Positions 1 to 6,103 of a DNA stretch of 6,103 nt are shown one piece after another (the first letter of the stretch is position 1; each line of letters begins with the position of its first letter). This DNA comes from Gammaproteobacteria bacterium (lineage in GTDB: Bacteria > Pseudomonadota > Gammaproteobacteria > Pseudomonadales > Azotimanducaceae), in NCBI GenBank assembly GCA_027295975.1, contig JAPUJX010000514.1, forward strand, positions 1 through 6,103, read 5' to 3'. The notes under the pieces were generated by a model. That model was not told the origin of the DNA, ran no database searches, and saw only the letters and a program-made list of their open reading frames with translations. The translations under genes were made by a program, and so were the position numbers.

Positions 1-374
1 AGGGCGCTGAGAAGCCACTACTCAGGGAAACCTGGGGCGGAGGGGTAGACACCGTCGGCGGAGAAATACTCTTCAACACCGTCAAGAGCCTTCGATACGG
101 ATGCAGCGTGGCTGCGTGCGGGTTGGTCGATACACCCCAGGTTCCCGCCAACGTTCTGCCGTTCATTCTACGTGACGTCAACCTGCTTGGCGTCGATTCC
201 GTGGAACTGCCCCTCGCCCGGAAAACGGAAATCTGGGAAAAGCTGGCCGGGCCATGGAAACAGGACCTGTCGGAACTGGCGGTGCCGCTGAACCTGAACG
301 ATCTCGACGGCGCAATTGATCGCATCCTGGCGGGTCGAATGGTGGGCCGGGGCGTCGTCGATTTATCGGCTTAG
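1..374 (+). CDS. acuI: YhdH/AcuI-type quinone oxidoreductase, C-terminal part (5' end off window)
   Basis: Only the last 123 codons are visible. The frame is open from position 3 to the TAG at 372-374, and there is no credible start inside the window, so the gene begins before the left edge. Family members are about 325-330 residues, which makes this roughly the last third. The family belongs to the zinc-free medium-chain dehydrogenase/reductases. Characterised members reduce acryloyl-CoA to propionyl-CoA with NADPH in the cytoplasm, which removes a toxic acrylate intermediate. The sequence shows the conserved end of the nucleotide-binding fold (VDTVGG at visible residues 16-21), then AACGL, then PFILRDVNLLGVDSV, which is typical of YhdH/AcuI, and the closing GRGVVDLSA. 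The catalytic N-terminal domain is not visible, so the substrate is inferred from family membership. The gene converges on the antiporter gene, with 20 nt between the two stop codons. Confidence 0.85.
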   Translation, partial: GAEKPLLRETWGGGVDTVGGEILFNTVKSLRYGCSVAACGLVDTPQVPANVLPFILRDVNLLGVDSVELPLARKTEIWEKLAGPWKQDLSELAVPLNLNDLDGAIDRILAGRMVGRGVVDLSA

Positions 375-394
375 TTTGCAACGACGTCGGTTGG

Positions 395-1567
395 TCAATC
401 CCGACGCAGTTTGGCGGACAGGGCTATGGGGCTCGGATAGCGGAAAATAACCAGATAGCTGGATATCACCAGCGTCAATACCGTTGCGCCCTGAATGATG
501 TGGGCGGCCTCCGTACCCAGCAGTGACGCGCTGATGGCGACATAACTCAACAGCAACGAAAACTCCGAGGCTTGCCCGAGCCGGAAGCCGACCTCCCAGG
601 AGGTATTTTTTGTCTCGCCCTGGTGGGTGAGCAGGAAAGCGAAAACTCCGGGTTTCACTACGATGAGAGCTGCGGTGAGCAACACGGTGGGTAACAATAC
701 GTTCATCAGCAGACCGATGTTCAATTCCGCGCCTACGGAAAAGAAGAACAGCACGAGAAAAAAGTCCCGCAGGGGTCGCAGATTCTCGGCAATGTATTGT
801 GCGATTGGACTGGTTGCGAGGGCGACCCCGGCTATGAAAGCACCGATTTCCAGAGAAAGACCCGCAAACGCAGCCAGACTGGCAATGCCCAGGCACCACC
901 CCAGGGCCAGCAGGAAGATGAATTCGTGGAATGCATCAAAGCGTTTGATGAGGGGCAACAGGAAATAGCGAACACCGGCAAAAGCGACCAGGGACACCAA
1001 TGGCAGCGCCAGCAGTACCGTACCGAGACCACTCAGCGCCGAGGTCGCCGCATCCCCGTAACCGGCCAGGATCAGCAGTGCCGAGATTGCCAGCAAATCC
1101 TGGATGAGTAGCAGGCTGATGACAATTTCACCGATGTGTCGATGGTGCAACACCGTGGTTGGCAGCAGTTTGATTCCAATGATCGTGCTGGAAAACGTCA
1201 CCGCAATCCCGGTTACCACGGCTTCGCCCAAGCTGAACCCGAACGCGAACATGATTGAAAAGCCGACCATGAAAAACACGCCGGTACTGCCCAGGGCGGT
1301 GAGCAGGGTTTTTCCCGCCATGTGCTTGAGTTTATTGGGCGGTAGATCCAGCCCGACGAGAAACAGTAAAAAGATGATGCCGAACTCGGCTATTTCCGCA
1401 AGCAGCCGGGCATCCGAGACGAGCTTGAATCCATGTGGCCCGAGCAGACAACCGACCGCGATGTAGGCCACCAGCACCGGCTGTCTGGTGTAGAGAGCTA
1501 CGGTGGCGAGTAGCGCCGCTCCCGTGAAAATCAGAAAAAATGATTCGATTATTCCTGAGCTAGGCAA
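395..1567 (-). CDS. Kef/CPA2-type cation:proton antiporter, membrane domain only
   Basis: This is a very hydrophobic inner-membrane protein of the monovalent cation:proton antiporter-2 group (Na+/H+ exchanger fold), expected to exchange K+ or Na+ for H+. From the TTG start it has 390 residues in a long series of membrane segments. Recognisable family motifs are LFLVGLDL near residues 68-75, FSST at 125-128, the QD pair at 156-157 (matching the QD of KefB/KefC), LFFFSVG at 273-279 and GQASEF at 331-336. KefB and KefC are about 600 residues and carry a C-terminal TrkA-N/RCK domain. That domain is absent here, because the protein stops soon after its last membrane segment. Start choice: the frame is open up to a GTG at 1663, but that start would overlap the DUF934 gene by 104 nt and add a non-membrane tail. 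TTG at 1565-1567 places the first helix where homologues have it and overlaps the DUF934 stop by 8 nt. GGAG lies only 2 nt before this TTG, so the exact start is uncertain. The ion specificity is unknown. Confidence 0.87.
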   Translation of the reverse strand: MPSSGIIESFFLIFTGAALLATVALYTRQPVLVAYIAVGCLLGPHGFKLVSDARLLAEIAEFGIIFLLFLVGLDLPPNKLKHMAGKTLLTALGSTGVFFMVGFSIMFAFGFSLGEAVVTGIAVTFSSTIIGIKLLPTTVLHHRHIGEIVISLLLIQDLLAISALLILAGYGDAATSALSGLGTVLLALPLVSLVAFAGVRYFLLPLIKRFDAFHEFIFLLALGWCLGIASLAAFAGLSLEIGAFIAGVALATSPIAQYIAENLRPLRDFFLVLFFFSVGAELNIGLLMNVLLPTVLLTAALIVVKPGVFAFLLTHQGETKNTSWEVGFRLGQASEFSLLLSYVAISASLLGTEAAHIIQGATVLTLVISSYLVIFRYPSPIALSAKLRRD

Positions 1568-2030
1568 ATCTCCGTATCCGTCGGTGAGCGGGGTTGGGTT
1601 CCAGCACCGAAGCTTGATAGTAATCCGTGTAAGGTGCAAGGGTGCTGAGGGCCGTTTCCGCACGCCGGCCGTCGGGTAACAGGTAGCTGTCGAATCCGCA
1701 ACGGCGGAGGTAATAGAGAAGTTCGGGATGCACGTCGCCTATCGCTCTAAGCTCCCCGGTGAAGTTAAACCGCGTTCGCAACAATACCGCCAGGGACAGT
1801 CCGCGTCCGTCGCTGAAGTTTGCAAAGTTGATGGCAATCAGCGGCGCCTCAGAAAAGCGCGCCTCCGGCTCGGCGTCACCCGGCAGATGCAACCCATCAC
1901 CGGATTCCGGCCGCCAGTCGTCAACGGGAACGATACGCCGGGATCCGTTGACCGGCGCCCCCACCTCGGCCAGTTCCCAACCGTCTTGTGAAATGGGCGT
2001 TATCGTGTCGTGGCTAATCAGAGTTGGCAT
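1560..2030 (-). CDS. DUF934 family protein, sulfite-reductase-associated
   Basis: This is a 156-residue soluble protein with no signal peptide or membrane segment. It matches the DUF934 family, which is commonly encoded directly after CysI-type sulfite reductases in proteobacteria. Its biochemical role is not established. Sequence marks are INFANFSDGRG at residues 67-77, GELRAIGDV at 92-100, RRCGFDSY at 109-116 and a C-terminal YYQAS followed by an arginine-rich tail. The ATG at 2028-2030 is chosen because it has a strong AAGGAG ribosome binding site 7 nt upstream. It also gives the usual family N terminus (MPTLI) and the usual length. The frame stays open back to 2255, but that extension would lie inside cysI and encodes no family sequence. 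The gene overlaps the cysI stop by 17 nt, which suggests translational coupling. From context I infer a helper role in sulfite reduction, such as electron delivery, cofactor insertion or stability, but the sequence shows no known cofactor motif. Confidence 0.9.
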   Translation of the reverse strand: MPTLISHDTITPISQDGWELAEVGAPVNGSRRIVPVDDWRPESGDGLHLPGDAEPEARFSEAPLIAINFANFSDGRGLSLAVLLRTRFNFTGELRAIGDVHPELLYYLRRCGFDSYLLPDGRRAETALSTLAPYTDYYQASVLEPNPAHRRIRRFA

Positions 2031-3672
2031 ATACGCGCTCCTTGAAAGGGTCCATCCCGACTCGTCGAAAACAGTCAAGAAAAGGTTCGTTTTCCAGACG
2101 CCGATCCAGAAAGACCCGCAGAATCGTCTCGATGGTTTCAGGCACATCCTCACGAGAGAACGATGGGCCGATGATCTGTCCGAGAGATGCGCCGTTACCG
2201 GCGTGACCGCCCAGAGAGATCTGGTAAAATTCGGCGCCTTTTTTGTCAACGCCAAGAATGCCGATATGCCCTACATGGTGATGGCCGCAGGCGTTCATAC
2301 AGCCGGAGATATTGAGATCCAAAACTCCGAGATCGTATTGATAATCGAAACTTTCGAATTTGCGCTGAATAGCCTCGGCTATGGGTATCGATTTGGCATT
2401 GGCCAGGGAACAGTAGTCGCCGCCCGGGCAGCAGATGATGTCATCGATGCGGCCGACGTTGTTTGCCCCGAGCTGTGCAGCTTCGGCCTTCCGCCATAAC
2501 TCGAACAGTTGCTCCAATCGCACGTCTGGCAACACGAAGTTCTGCTCGTGACTGATGCGTATTTCACCGAACCCATATTGATCGGCCCACCCGGCCACCG
2601 CGTCCATCTGCACGTCCGAAACATCTCCCGGCGGAACCCCGGTGAGTTTGGTCGACAGGGTTACGATGGCATACCCCGGGTGTTTGTGTGCGGCGACATT
2701 GTGCTTGAGCCACCGGTCAAATGCCGGTTCTTCGAGGCGTTGAGTTCCCAGGATTTCGGCGCCCGCCGGCGGTGACTTGTATGCGGGAGGTTGGAAGTGG
2801 GCTTCAATGCGCGCGAGATCATCATCGTTCAAGGTGCTCGGGGAGCCCTCGAGGTTCGCCCACTCTGTGTCGACCTTGTCGCGGAACCCGTCGGCTGTCA
2901 TGGCGCGAACAAGTATTTTGATGCGCGCTTTGTATTTATTGTCACGCCGGCCGTAACGGTTGTACACACGCAGGATCGCTTCGAGGTACGTCAACAGATG
3001 GTGCGCGGGTAATCCCTGTCGAATAGTCTTGCCGATAACAGGGGTGCGGCCGAGCCCACCGCCGACTTTGACGTCGAACCGAATCTCCCCATCGTCCGTC
3101 CGGTAGACGACCAGGCCGATGTCGTGGACGTCAACCGCGGCCCGGTCGACCCCGGCCCCGGTAACGGCGATCTTGAACTTTCTCGGGAGCCAATCGAATT
3201 CGGGGTGCGAAGTGGACCACTGGCGTATGAGTTCACAATATGGTCGCGGATCGACGGATTCGTCTGCGGCAACACCAGCAAACTGATCCGTGGTGACGTT
3301 GCGTATGCAGCTGCCGCTGGTCTGAATGGCATGCATCTGCACCGCCGCGAGATCCTGAAGAATGTCCGGCACTTCCGCAAGTTCCGGCCAGTTGAACTGG
3401 ACGTTCTGGCGGGTGCTCAGGTGACCGTAGCCACGATCGTAATGACGGGCGATGTACGCCAGGGCGCGCAACTGCCGGCTATCCAGAGTCCCGTAGGGTA
3501 CGGCGACACGAAGCATGGGTGCCAATCGCTGAATATACAAACCGTTGCGAAGCCGCAGTTGGAGAAACTCGTCTTCGGGAAGTTCACCGGCCAGATACCG
3601 TTCGGTTTGTGCGCGATAATGCACGACGCGTTCGTCGACGAATTTTTGATCGAAGGAATCGTAACGATACAT
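2014..3672 (-). CDS. cysI: Nitrite/sulfite reductase hemoprotein (CysI-like, siroheme and 4Fe-4S)
   Basis: This is a complete 552-residue cytoplasmic enzyme of the nitrite/sulfite reductase family, closely resembling CysI of Pseudomonas in sequence and length. Its likely reaction is the six-electron reduction of sulfite to sulfide in assimilatory sulfate reduction. Two ferredoxin-like half domains and two siroheme/4Fe-4S domains are expected. The cluster and siroheme ligands are visible: C415-x5-C421 in CCPGGDYC, and C458-x3-C462 in SGCMNACGHHH. Active-site basic residues also appear present: R88 in STRQN, R124 in SCIRNVTTD, and K165 and K167 in LPRKFK, which matches the anion-binding lysines of E. 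coli CysI. The start MYRYDSFDQ is where homologues begin, but no clear Shine-Dalgarno sequence precedes it. No CysJ flavoprotein or ferredoxin gene is visible, so the electron donor is unknown. Nitrite as substrate cannot be excluded from sequence, though DUF934 next door and metH nearby favour sulfite. Confidence 0.95.
   Translation of the reverse strand: MYRYDSFDQKFVDERVVHYRAQTERYLAGELPEDEFLQLRLRNGLYIQRLAPMLRVAVPYGTLDSRQLRALAYIARHYDRGYGHLSTRQNVQFNWPELAEVPDILQDLAAVQMHAIQTSGSCIRNVTTDQFAGVAADESVDPRPYCELIRQWSTSHPEFDWLPRKFKIAVTGAGVDRAAVDVHDIGLVVYRTDDGEIRFDVKVGGGLGRTPVIGKTIRQGLPAHHLLTYLEAILRVYNRYGRRDNKYKARIKILVRAMTADGFRDKVDTEWANLEGSPSTLNDDDLARIEAHFQPPAYKSPPAGAEILGTQRLEEPAFDRWLKHNVAAHKHPGYAIVTLSTKLTGVPPGDVSDVQMDAVAGWADQYGFGEIRISHEQNFVLPDVRLEQLFELWRKAEAAQLGANNVGRIDDIICCPGGDYCSLANAKSIPIAEAIQRKFESFDYQYDLGVLDLNISGCMNACGHHHVGHIGILGVDKKGAEFYQISLGGHAGNGASLGQIIGPSFSREDVPETIETILRVFLDRRLENEPFLDCFRRVGMDPFKERVYANSD
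2038..2043 (-). promoter_or_regulatory. Shine-Dalgarno site of the DUF934 gene
   Basis: Read on the minus strand, AAGGAG lies 7 nt before the ATG at 2030-2028. It sits inside the last codons of cysI and fixes the DUF934 start over the longer open frame. It is much stronger than anything in front of cysI itself. Confidence 0.8.
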
Positions 3673-3684
3673 GACGACCGAGAC

Positions 3685-3719
3685 CCGGGCGGATTCTGCG
3701 GCACCCTAACACCGCCCGG
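3685..3719. promoter_or_regulatory. Perfect 8-bp GC-rich inverted repeat in cysI upstream region
   Basis: CCGGGCGG at 3685-3692 and its exact reverse complement CCGCCCGG at 3712-3719 flank a 19-nt loop, 13 to 47 nt upstream of the cysI ATG. The distal arm (3712-3719) lies in the spacer of the weak candidate promoter (-35 at 3730-3725, -10 at 3708-3703). It could therefore act as an operator. If transcription starts further upstream, it could instead form a leader hairpin. No run of T follows on the minus strand, so it does not look like an intrinsic terminator. The regulator, if any, is unknown. Confidence 0.35.
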
Positions 3720-3828
3720 AGAACGGTCAAAAGAACGCTTGCAACTATGGTTAGAACCTGGTCCGAGACGCTGGCGCGATCGAGAACCAGGGGAGTAGAC
3801 TAGGGTTCCGACCCCGATCCATTCAACC

Positions 3829-3833
3829 AGGGA
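3829..3833 (+). promoter_or_regulatory. Shine-Dalgarno site of the small membrane protein gene
   Basis: AGGGA lies 5 nt before the GTG at 3839. It is the main reason to prefer this non-ATG start over the internal ATG at 3854. Confidence 0.55.
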
Positions 3834-3838
3834 AATCC

Positions 3839-3964
3839 GTGGACGCCAAGGAAATGCAAGACCAGAAAGCCGGTGACCGAAAGGCGGACATTATCGCCAT
3901 TGTGATTATTTTCGGCTGCCTGATGTTTGCCGCCGTACACTTTATTTCCGGCTGGACTTTCTAG
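3839..3964 (+). CDS. Small single-pass membrane protein, 41 residues
   Basis: This short gene runs from GTG at 3839-3841 to TAG at 3962-3964. An AGGGA ribosome binding site lies 5 nt before the GTG. An in-frame ATG at 3854 has a purine-rich stretch only 1 nt away, so GTG is preferred. The product has a charged N terminus (residues 2-17, including KAGDRKAD), one strongly hydrophobic segment at about residues 18-37, and a short VHFISGWTF end. It is thus predicted to be an inner-membrane protein with one helix. I do not recognise a named family, and its function is unknown. It is divergent from cysI and converges on metH, with 26 nt between stop codons. Support comes from the ribosome site, the clean membrane-segment composition and the good fit to the gap. 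The short length keeps confidence moderate. Confidence 0.7.
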   Translation: MDAKEMQDQKAGDRKADIIAIVIIFGCLMFAAVHFISGWTF

Positions 3965-3990
3965 CCAATTTCTCCATTTTCTGGTCAGCA

Positions 3991-6103
3991 TCATAGATTC
4001 GGCCGTACCCAATCCTCCGCGACCGAGATTGACACTCGCTTGCGCGCCGCATAATCCTCCAGCTGATCCCGATCGATTTTCCCTACGCCGAAATAGCGAG
4101 CATCCGGATGGGAAAAATACCATCCCGAAACTGCCGCTGCGGGCAACATGGCGAATTGTTCGGTCAGCCGAATATGCGCCTTGCGTTCAATGTCCAGGAG
4201 TTGGAAGAGTTTTTGTTTCTCGCTGTGATCGGGGCATGCGGGGTAGCCGGGCGCCGGTCGGATTCCGCCGTAGTCTTCTCGTATCAACGCTTCGGTGTCC
4301 AGGGATTCCTGCGCGGCATAACCCCAGTGGGTGTGACGCACCTGCTGATGTAGATATTCGGCAAATGCTTCAGCCAGCCGGTCGGCAAGAGCCTTGATCA
4401 TGATGCTCGAGTAATCGTCATCCTGGTAATCGGCGAGGATCGACTGAATGCCGACCCCCGCGGTGACTGCGAACCCGCCCAAATAGTCGGCGGTTCCTCG
4501 AGGAGCCACGAAGTCGGCCAGGCAGAAGTTGTGTTTACCCTCTGGTTTCGGAGTTTGCTGGCGCAGATGGTGCAGATGGGCAATGGGTCGATCACGATTT
4601 TCGTCGGCGTACAACACCAGATCGTCATCACCTTCGCGATTGCAGGGCCACAAGCCGAATACCCCATGGGCCTCTAGACGCCCGTCGCGAACCAGAGTCG
4701 CGAGCATCTCCTTCGCATCGGCAAAAAGTGATCTGGCGCTTTCTCCGACCACCGTATCATCGAGAATCTTCGGATATTTTCCCGCGAGTTCCCAGGTTCG
4801 GAAAAACGGAGTCCAGTCTATATAGGGAATCAGCGTCTCCAGGGGAAGTTTGTTGAGTGCCTGTACACCGAGATTTTCAGGGACGGGCGGTTGATAACCT
4901 CCCCATCTTATGTCGACCTTGTTTGAGCGGGCAGCGGTGATGGACAGGAACTCGCGCTTTTCGGCCCGCTGTATCACCCGCTCACGAACCGCCATGTACT
5001 CACAGCGGGTTGCTTCGATGAGACCCGAACGTTGTTTCCTGGAGACGAGTCGCGTAACGACGCTGACGCTGCGCGACGCATCGGTGACGTAGAGCGTCGG
5101 GCCTTTGTCGTATGCGGGCTCGATTTTTACGGCTGTGTGGGCTTTGGAAGTGGTGGCGCCACCAATGAGCAGCGGAATATCGAAACCCTGGCTTTGCATG
5201 TTCGCGGCGACATGAACCATTTCGTCCAGCGAAGGAGTGATCAGTCCGGAAAGTCCAATCATGTCCGCTTGAAGTTCCCGGGCGGTGGAAAGGATTGTGT
5301 CCATGGGCACCATGACGCCAAGATCGACCACTTCGAAGTTGTTACATTGCAAAACCACAGCGACGATATTCTTCCCGATGTCGTGCACGTCGCCTTTGAC
5401 CGTCGCCATGACGATCTTGCCTTTGAATTTCCGCCCCGATCCTTTTTCCGCTTCGATAAAAGGCTCGAGGTGGGACACGGCTTGTTTCATTACCCGTGCG
5501 CTTTTAACTACCTGAGGCAGAAACATCTTTCCCGCACCGAAGAGATCTCCCACGACGTTCATGCCATCCATGAGAGGGCCTTCTATGACTTCGATGGGAT
5601 GCTCGACGGCCAACCGCGCCTCTTCGGTATCTGCGATGATGAATTCGGTAATCCCCTGTACCAGGGCATGGCTGAGACGATCGCGTACCGATGCCTCACG
5701 CCAGGCCGGATTGACCTGGGTCCTGGTGTTACCCTCTCCAACGTAATCCTCTGCGATGGCCAAAAGTCTTTCCGTGGCGTCCTCGCGGCGATTGAGGACC
5801 AGATCTTCTACCCGCTCGCGCAGTATCCGGGGAATTTCCGCATAAATGCCGAGTTGTCCGGCGTTCACGATCCCCATGGACAACCCCGCACGTATCGCGT
5901 GGTATAGAAACACACTGTGAATGGCTTCCCGCAGCACATTGTTGCCACGAAACGAAAAAGAAACGTTGCTGACCCCGCCAGAAACCTTTGCGTGAGGGAG
6001 GTTGTCACGGATCCAGGTGCAGGTATCGATAAAGTCCACGGCGTAGTTTTTGTGTTCATCGATTCCCGTCCCGATGGGGAAAATGTTGGGATCGAAAATG
6101 ATG
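3991..6103 (-). CDS. metH: Cobalamin-dependent methionine synthase, C-terminal part (5' end off window)
   Basis: MetH transfers a methyl group from methyltetrahydrofolate to homocysteine through methylcobalamin, giving methionine, in the cytoplasm. The frame is open from the right edge (first full codon at 6102-6100) to the TGA at 3993-3991, so 703 residues are visible of about 1,220. The GTG at 6039 is internal, because the 21 codons before it ([20 protein letters not shown]...) are normal MetH sequence. Domains in order, numbered from the first visible residue: end of the folate domain with [15 protein letters not shown] (41-55), cap domain with [14 protein letters not shown] (176-189), and the cobalamin domain with DVHDIG (238-243). 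H240 in that motif should be the lower cobalt ligand. SGLITPS (285-291) and GGATTS (314-319) follow. The C-terminal reactivation domain carries RPAPGY (615-620), the AdoMet-binding motif. The homocysteine/zinc domain is off window. All visible key residues are intact, and the C terminus is a few residues shorter than in E. coli. Confidence 0.97.
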   Translation of the reverse strand, partial: IIFDPNIFPIGTGIDEHKNYAVDFIDTCTWIRDNLPHAKVSGGVSNVSFSFRGNNVLREAIHSVFLYHAIRAGLSMGIVNAGQLGIYAEIPRILRERVEDLVLNRREDATERLLAIAEDYVGEGNTRTQVNPAWREASVRDRLSHALVQGITEFIIADTEEARLAVEHPIEVIEGPLMDGMNVVGDLFGAGKMFLPQVVKSARVMKQAVSHLEPFIEAEKGSGRKFKGKIVMATVKGDVHDIGKNIVAVVLQCNNFEVVDLGVMVPMDTILSTARELQADMIGLSGLITPSLDEMVHVAANMQSQGFDIPLLIGGATTSKAHTAVKIEPAYDKGPTLYVTDASRSVSVVTRLVSRKQRSGLIEATRCEYMAVRERVIQRAEKREFLSITAARSNKVDIRWGGYQPPVPENLGVQALNKLPLETLIPYIDWTPFFRTWELAGKYPKILDDTVVGESARSLFADAKEMLATLVRDGRLEAHGVFGLWPCNREGDDDLVLYADENRDRPIAHLHHLRQQTPKPEGKHNFCLADFVAPRGTADYLGGFAVTAGVGIQSILADYQDDDYSSIMIKALADRLAEAFAEYLHQQVRHTHWGYAAQESLDTEALIREDYGGIRPAPGYPACPDHSEKQKLFQLLDIERKAHIRLTEQFAMLPAAAVSGWYFSHPDARYFGVGKIDRDQLEDYAARKRVSISVAEDWVRPNL

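Larger units (their letters stand above)
3673..3838. other. Non-coding gap between divergent cysI and small membrane protein gene
   Basis: These 166 bases separate the cysI start (minus strand) from the start of the small plus-strand gene, so any promoters for both should lie here. The clear structure in it is the inverted repeat at 3685-3719, listed separately. On the minus strand a weak sigma70-like pair can be drawn: TTGACC at 3730-3725 and TAGGGT at 3708-3703, with a 16-nt spacer. The -35 element is good and the -10 element poor. No convincing promoter for the plus-strand gene was seen. Confidence 0.5.

Noticed and set aside
375..394. Possible bidirectional terminator between the convergent oxidoreductase and antiporter genes
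   Set aside because: There is only a short, imperfect palindrome around GACGTC (382-388) and no T tract.
363..899. 178-residue open frame on the minus strand
   Set aside because: It is an out-of-frame, arginine-rich shadow of the antiporter gene and is incompatible with its clear membrane-protein frame.
2031..2255. N-terminal extension of the DUF934 frame
   Set aside because: It is entirely inside cysI and not family-like, and the strong ribosome site directly precedes the ATG at 2030.
1759..2499. 246-residue open frame on the plus strand
   Set aside because: It runs antisense across both DUF934 and cysI, whose protein matches are strong, and its own product shows no domain.
3757..3791. 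CCTGGT and ACCAGG arms (3757-3762, 3786-3791) as a second hairpin or operator
   Set aside because: The arms are only 6 bp, with a 23-nt loop and no extension on either side. This is compatible with chance.
3124..3798. 224-residue open frame on the plus strand
   Set aside because: It is mostly antisense to the N-terminal half of cysI, with a low-complexity charged tail and no family features.
3965..3990. Possible terminator between the small gene and metH
   Set aside because: The 26-nt gap is pyrimidine-rich but has no visible hairpin.
3800..4123. 107-residue open frame on the minus strand spanning the end of metH and the small gene
   Set aside because: It starts inside metH in another frame and shows no domain. 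The plus-strand small ORF has a better start and composition.
5032..5907. 291-residue open frame on the plus strand
   Set aside because: It lies wholly antisense to conserved metH coding sequence, has no recognisable family sequence, and arises from GC-biased codon use on the other strand.

Overview
The window looks like ordinary chromosomal DNA from a free-living gammaproteobacterium. The protein sequences closely resemble Pseudomonas-type and related families, and a metH, cysI, DUF934 gene order is familiar from that class. The genus cannot be fixed from the sequence alone. I see no tRNA, rRNA, CRISPR array, insertion sequence or phage gene, and nothing that points to an accessory island. 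Coding density is high, and both window edges cut through genes.

Layout from left to right. (1) Positions 1-374, plus strand: the C-terminal third of a YhdH/AcuI-type quinone oxidoreductase (acryloyl-CoA reductase family). (2) Positions 395-1567, minus strand: a 390-residue Kef/CPA2-type cation:proton antiporter with only the membrane domain, probably starting at TTG. (3) Positions 1560-2030, minus strand: a DUF934 protein of unknown biochemical role. (4) Positions 2014-3672, minus strand: a complete siroheme/4Fe-4S sulfite reductase hemoprotein (CysI-like). (5) Positions 3673-3838: a non-coding gap with a perfect 8-bp inverted repeat just upstream of cysI. (6) Positions 3839-3964, plus strand: a 41-residue single-pass membrane protein that standard ORF length cut-offs would miss. 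(7) Positions 3991-6103, minus strand: the C-terminal 703 residues of cobalamin-dependent methionine synthase MetH, with its start beyond the right edge.

The three minus-strand genes cysI, DUF934 and antiporter overlap in series (17 nt, then 8 nt), so they probably form one translationally coupled transcript. CysI makes sulfide, which feeds cysteine and homocysteine synthesis, and MetH methylates homocysteine to methionine. The core of the window is therefore sulfur-amino-acid metabolism. The antiporter and the small membrane protein are attached by position only, and no shared function can be shown from the sequence. I found no clearly new system. The items most worth a second look are the unannotated small protein, the DUF934 partner of CysI, and the inverted repeat in the cysI leader.
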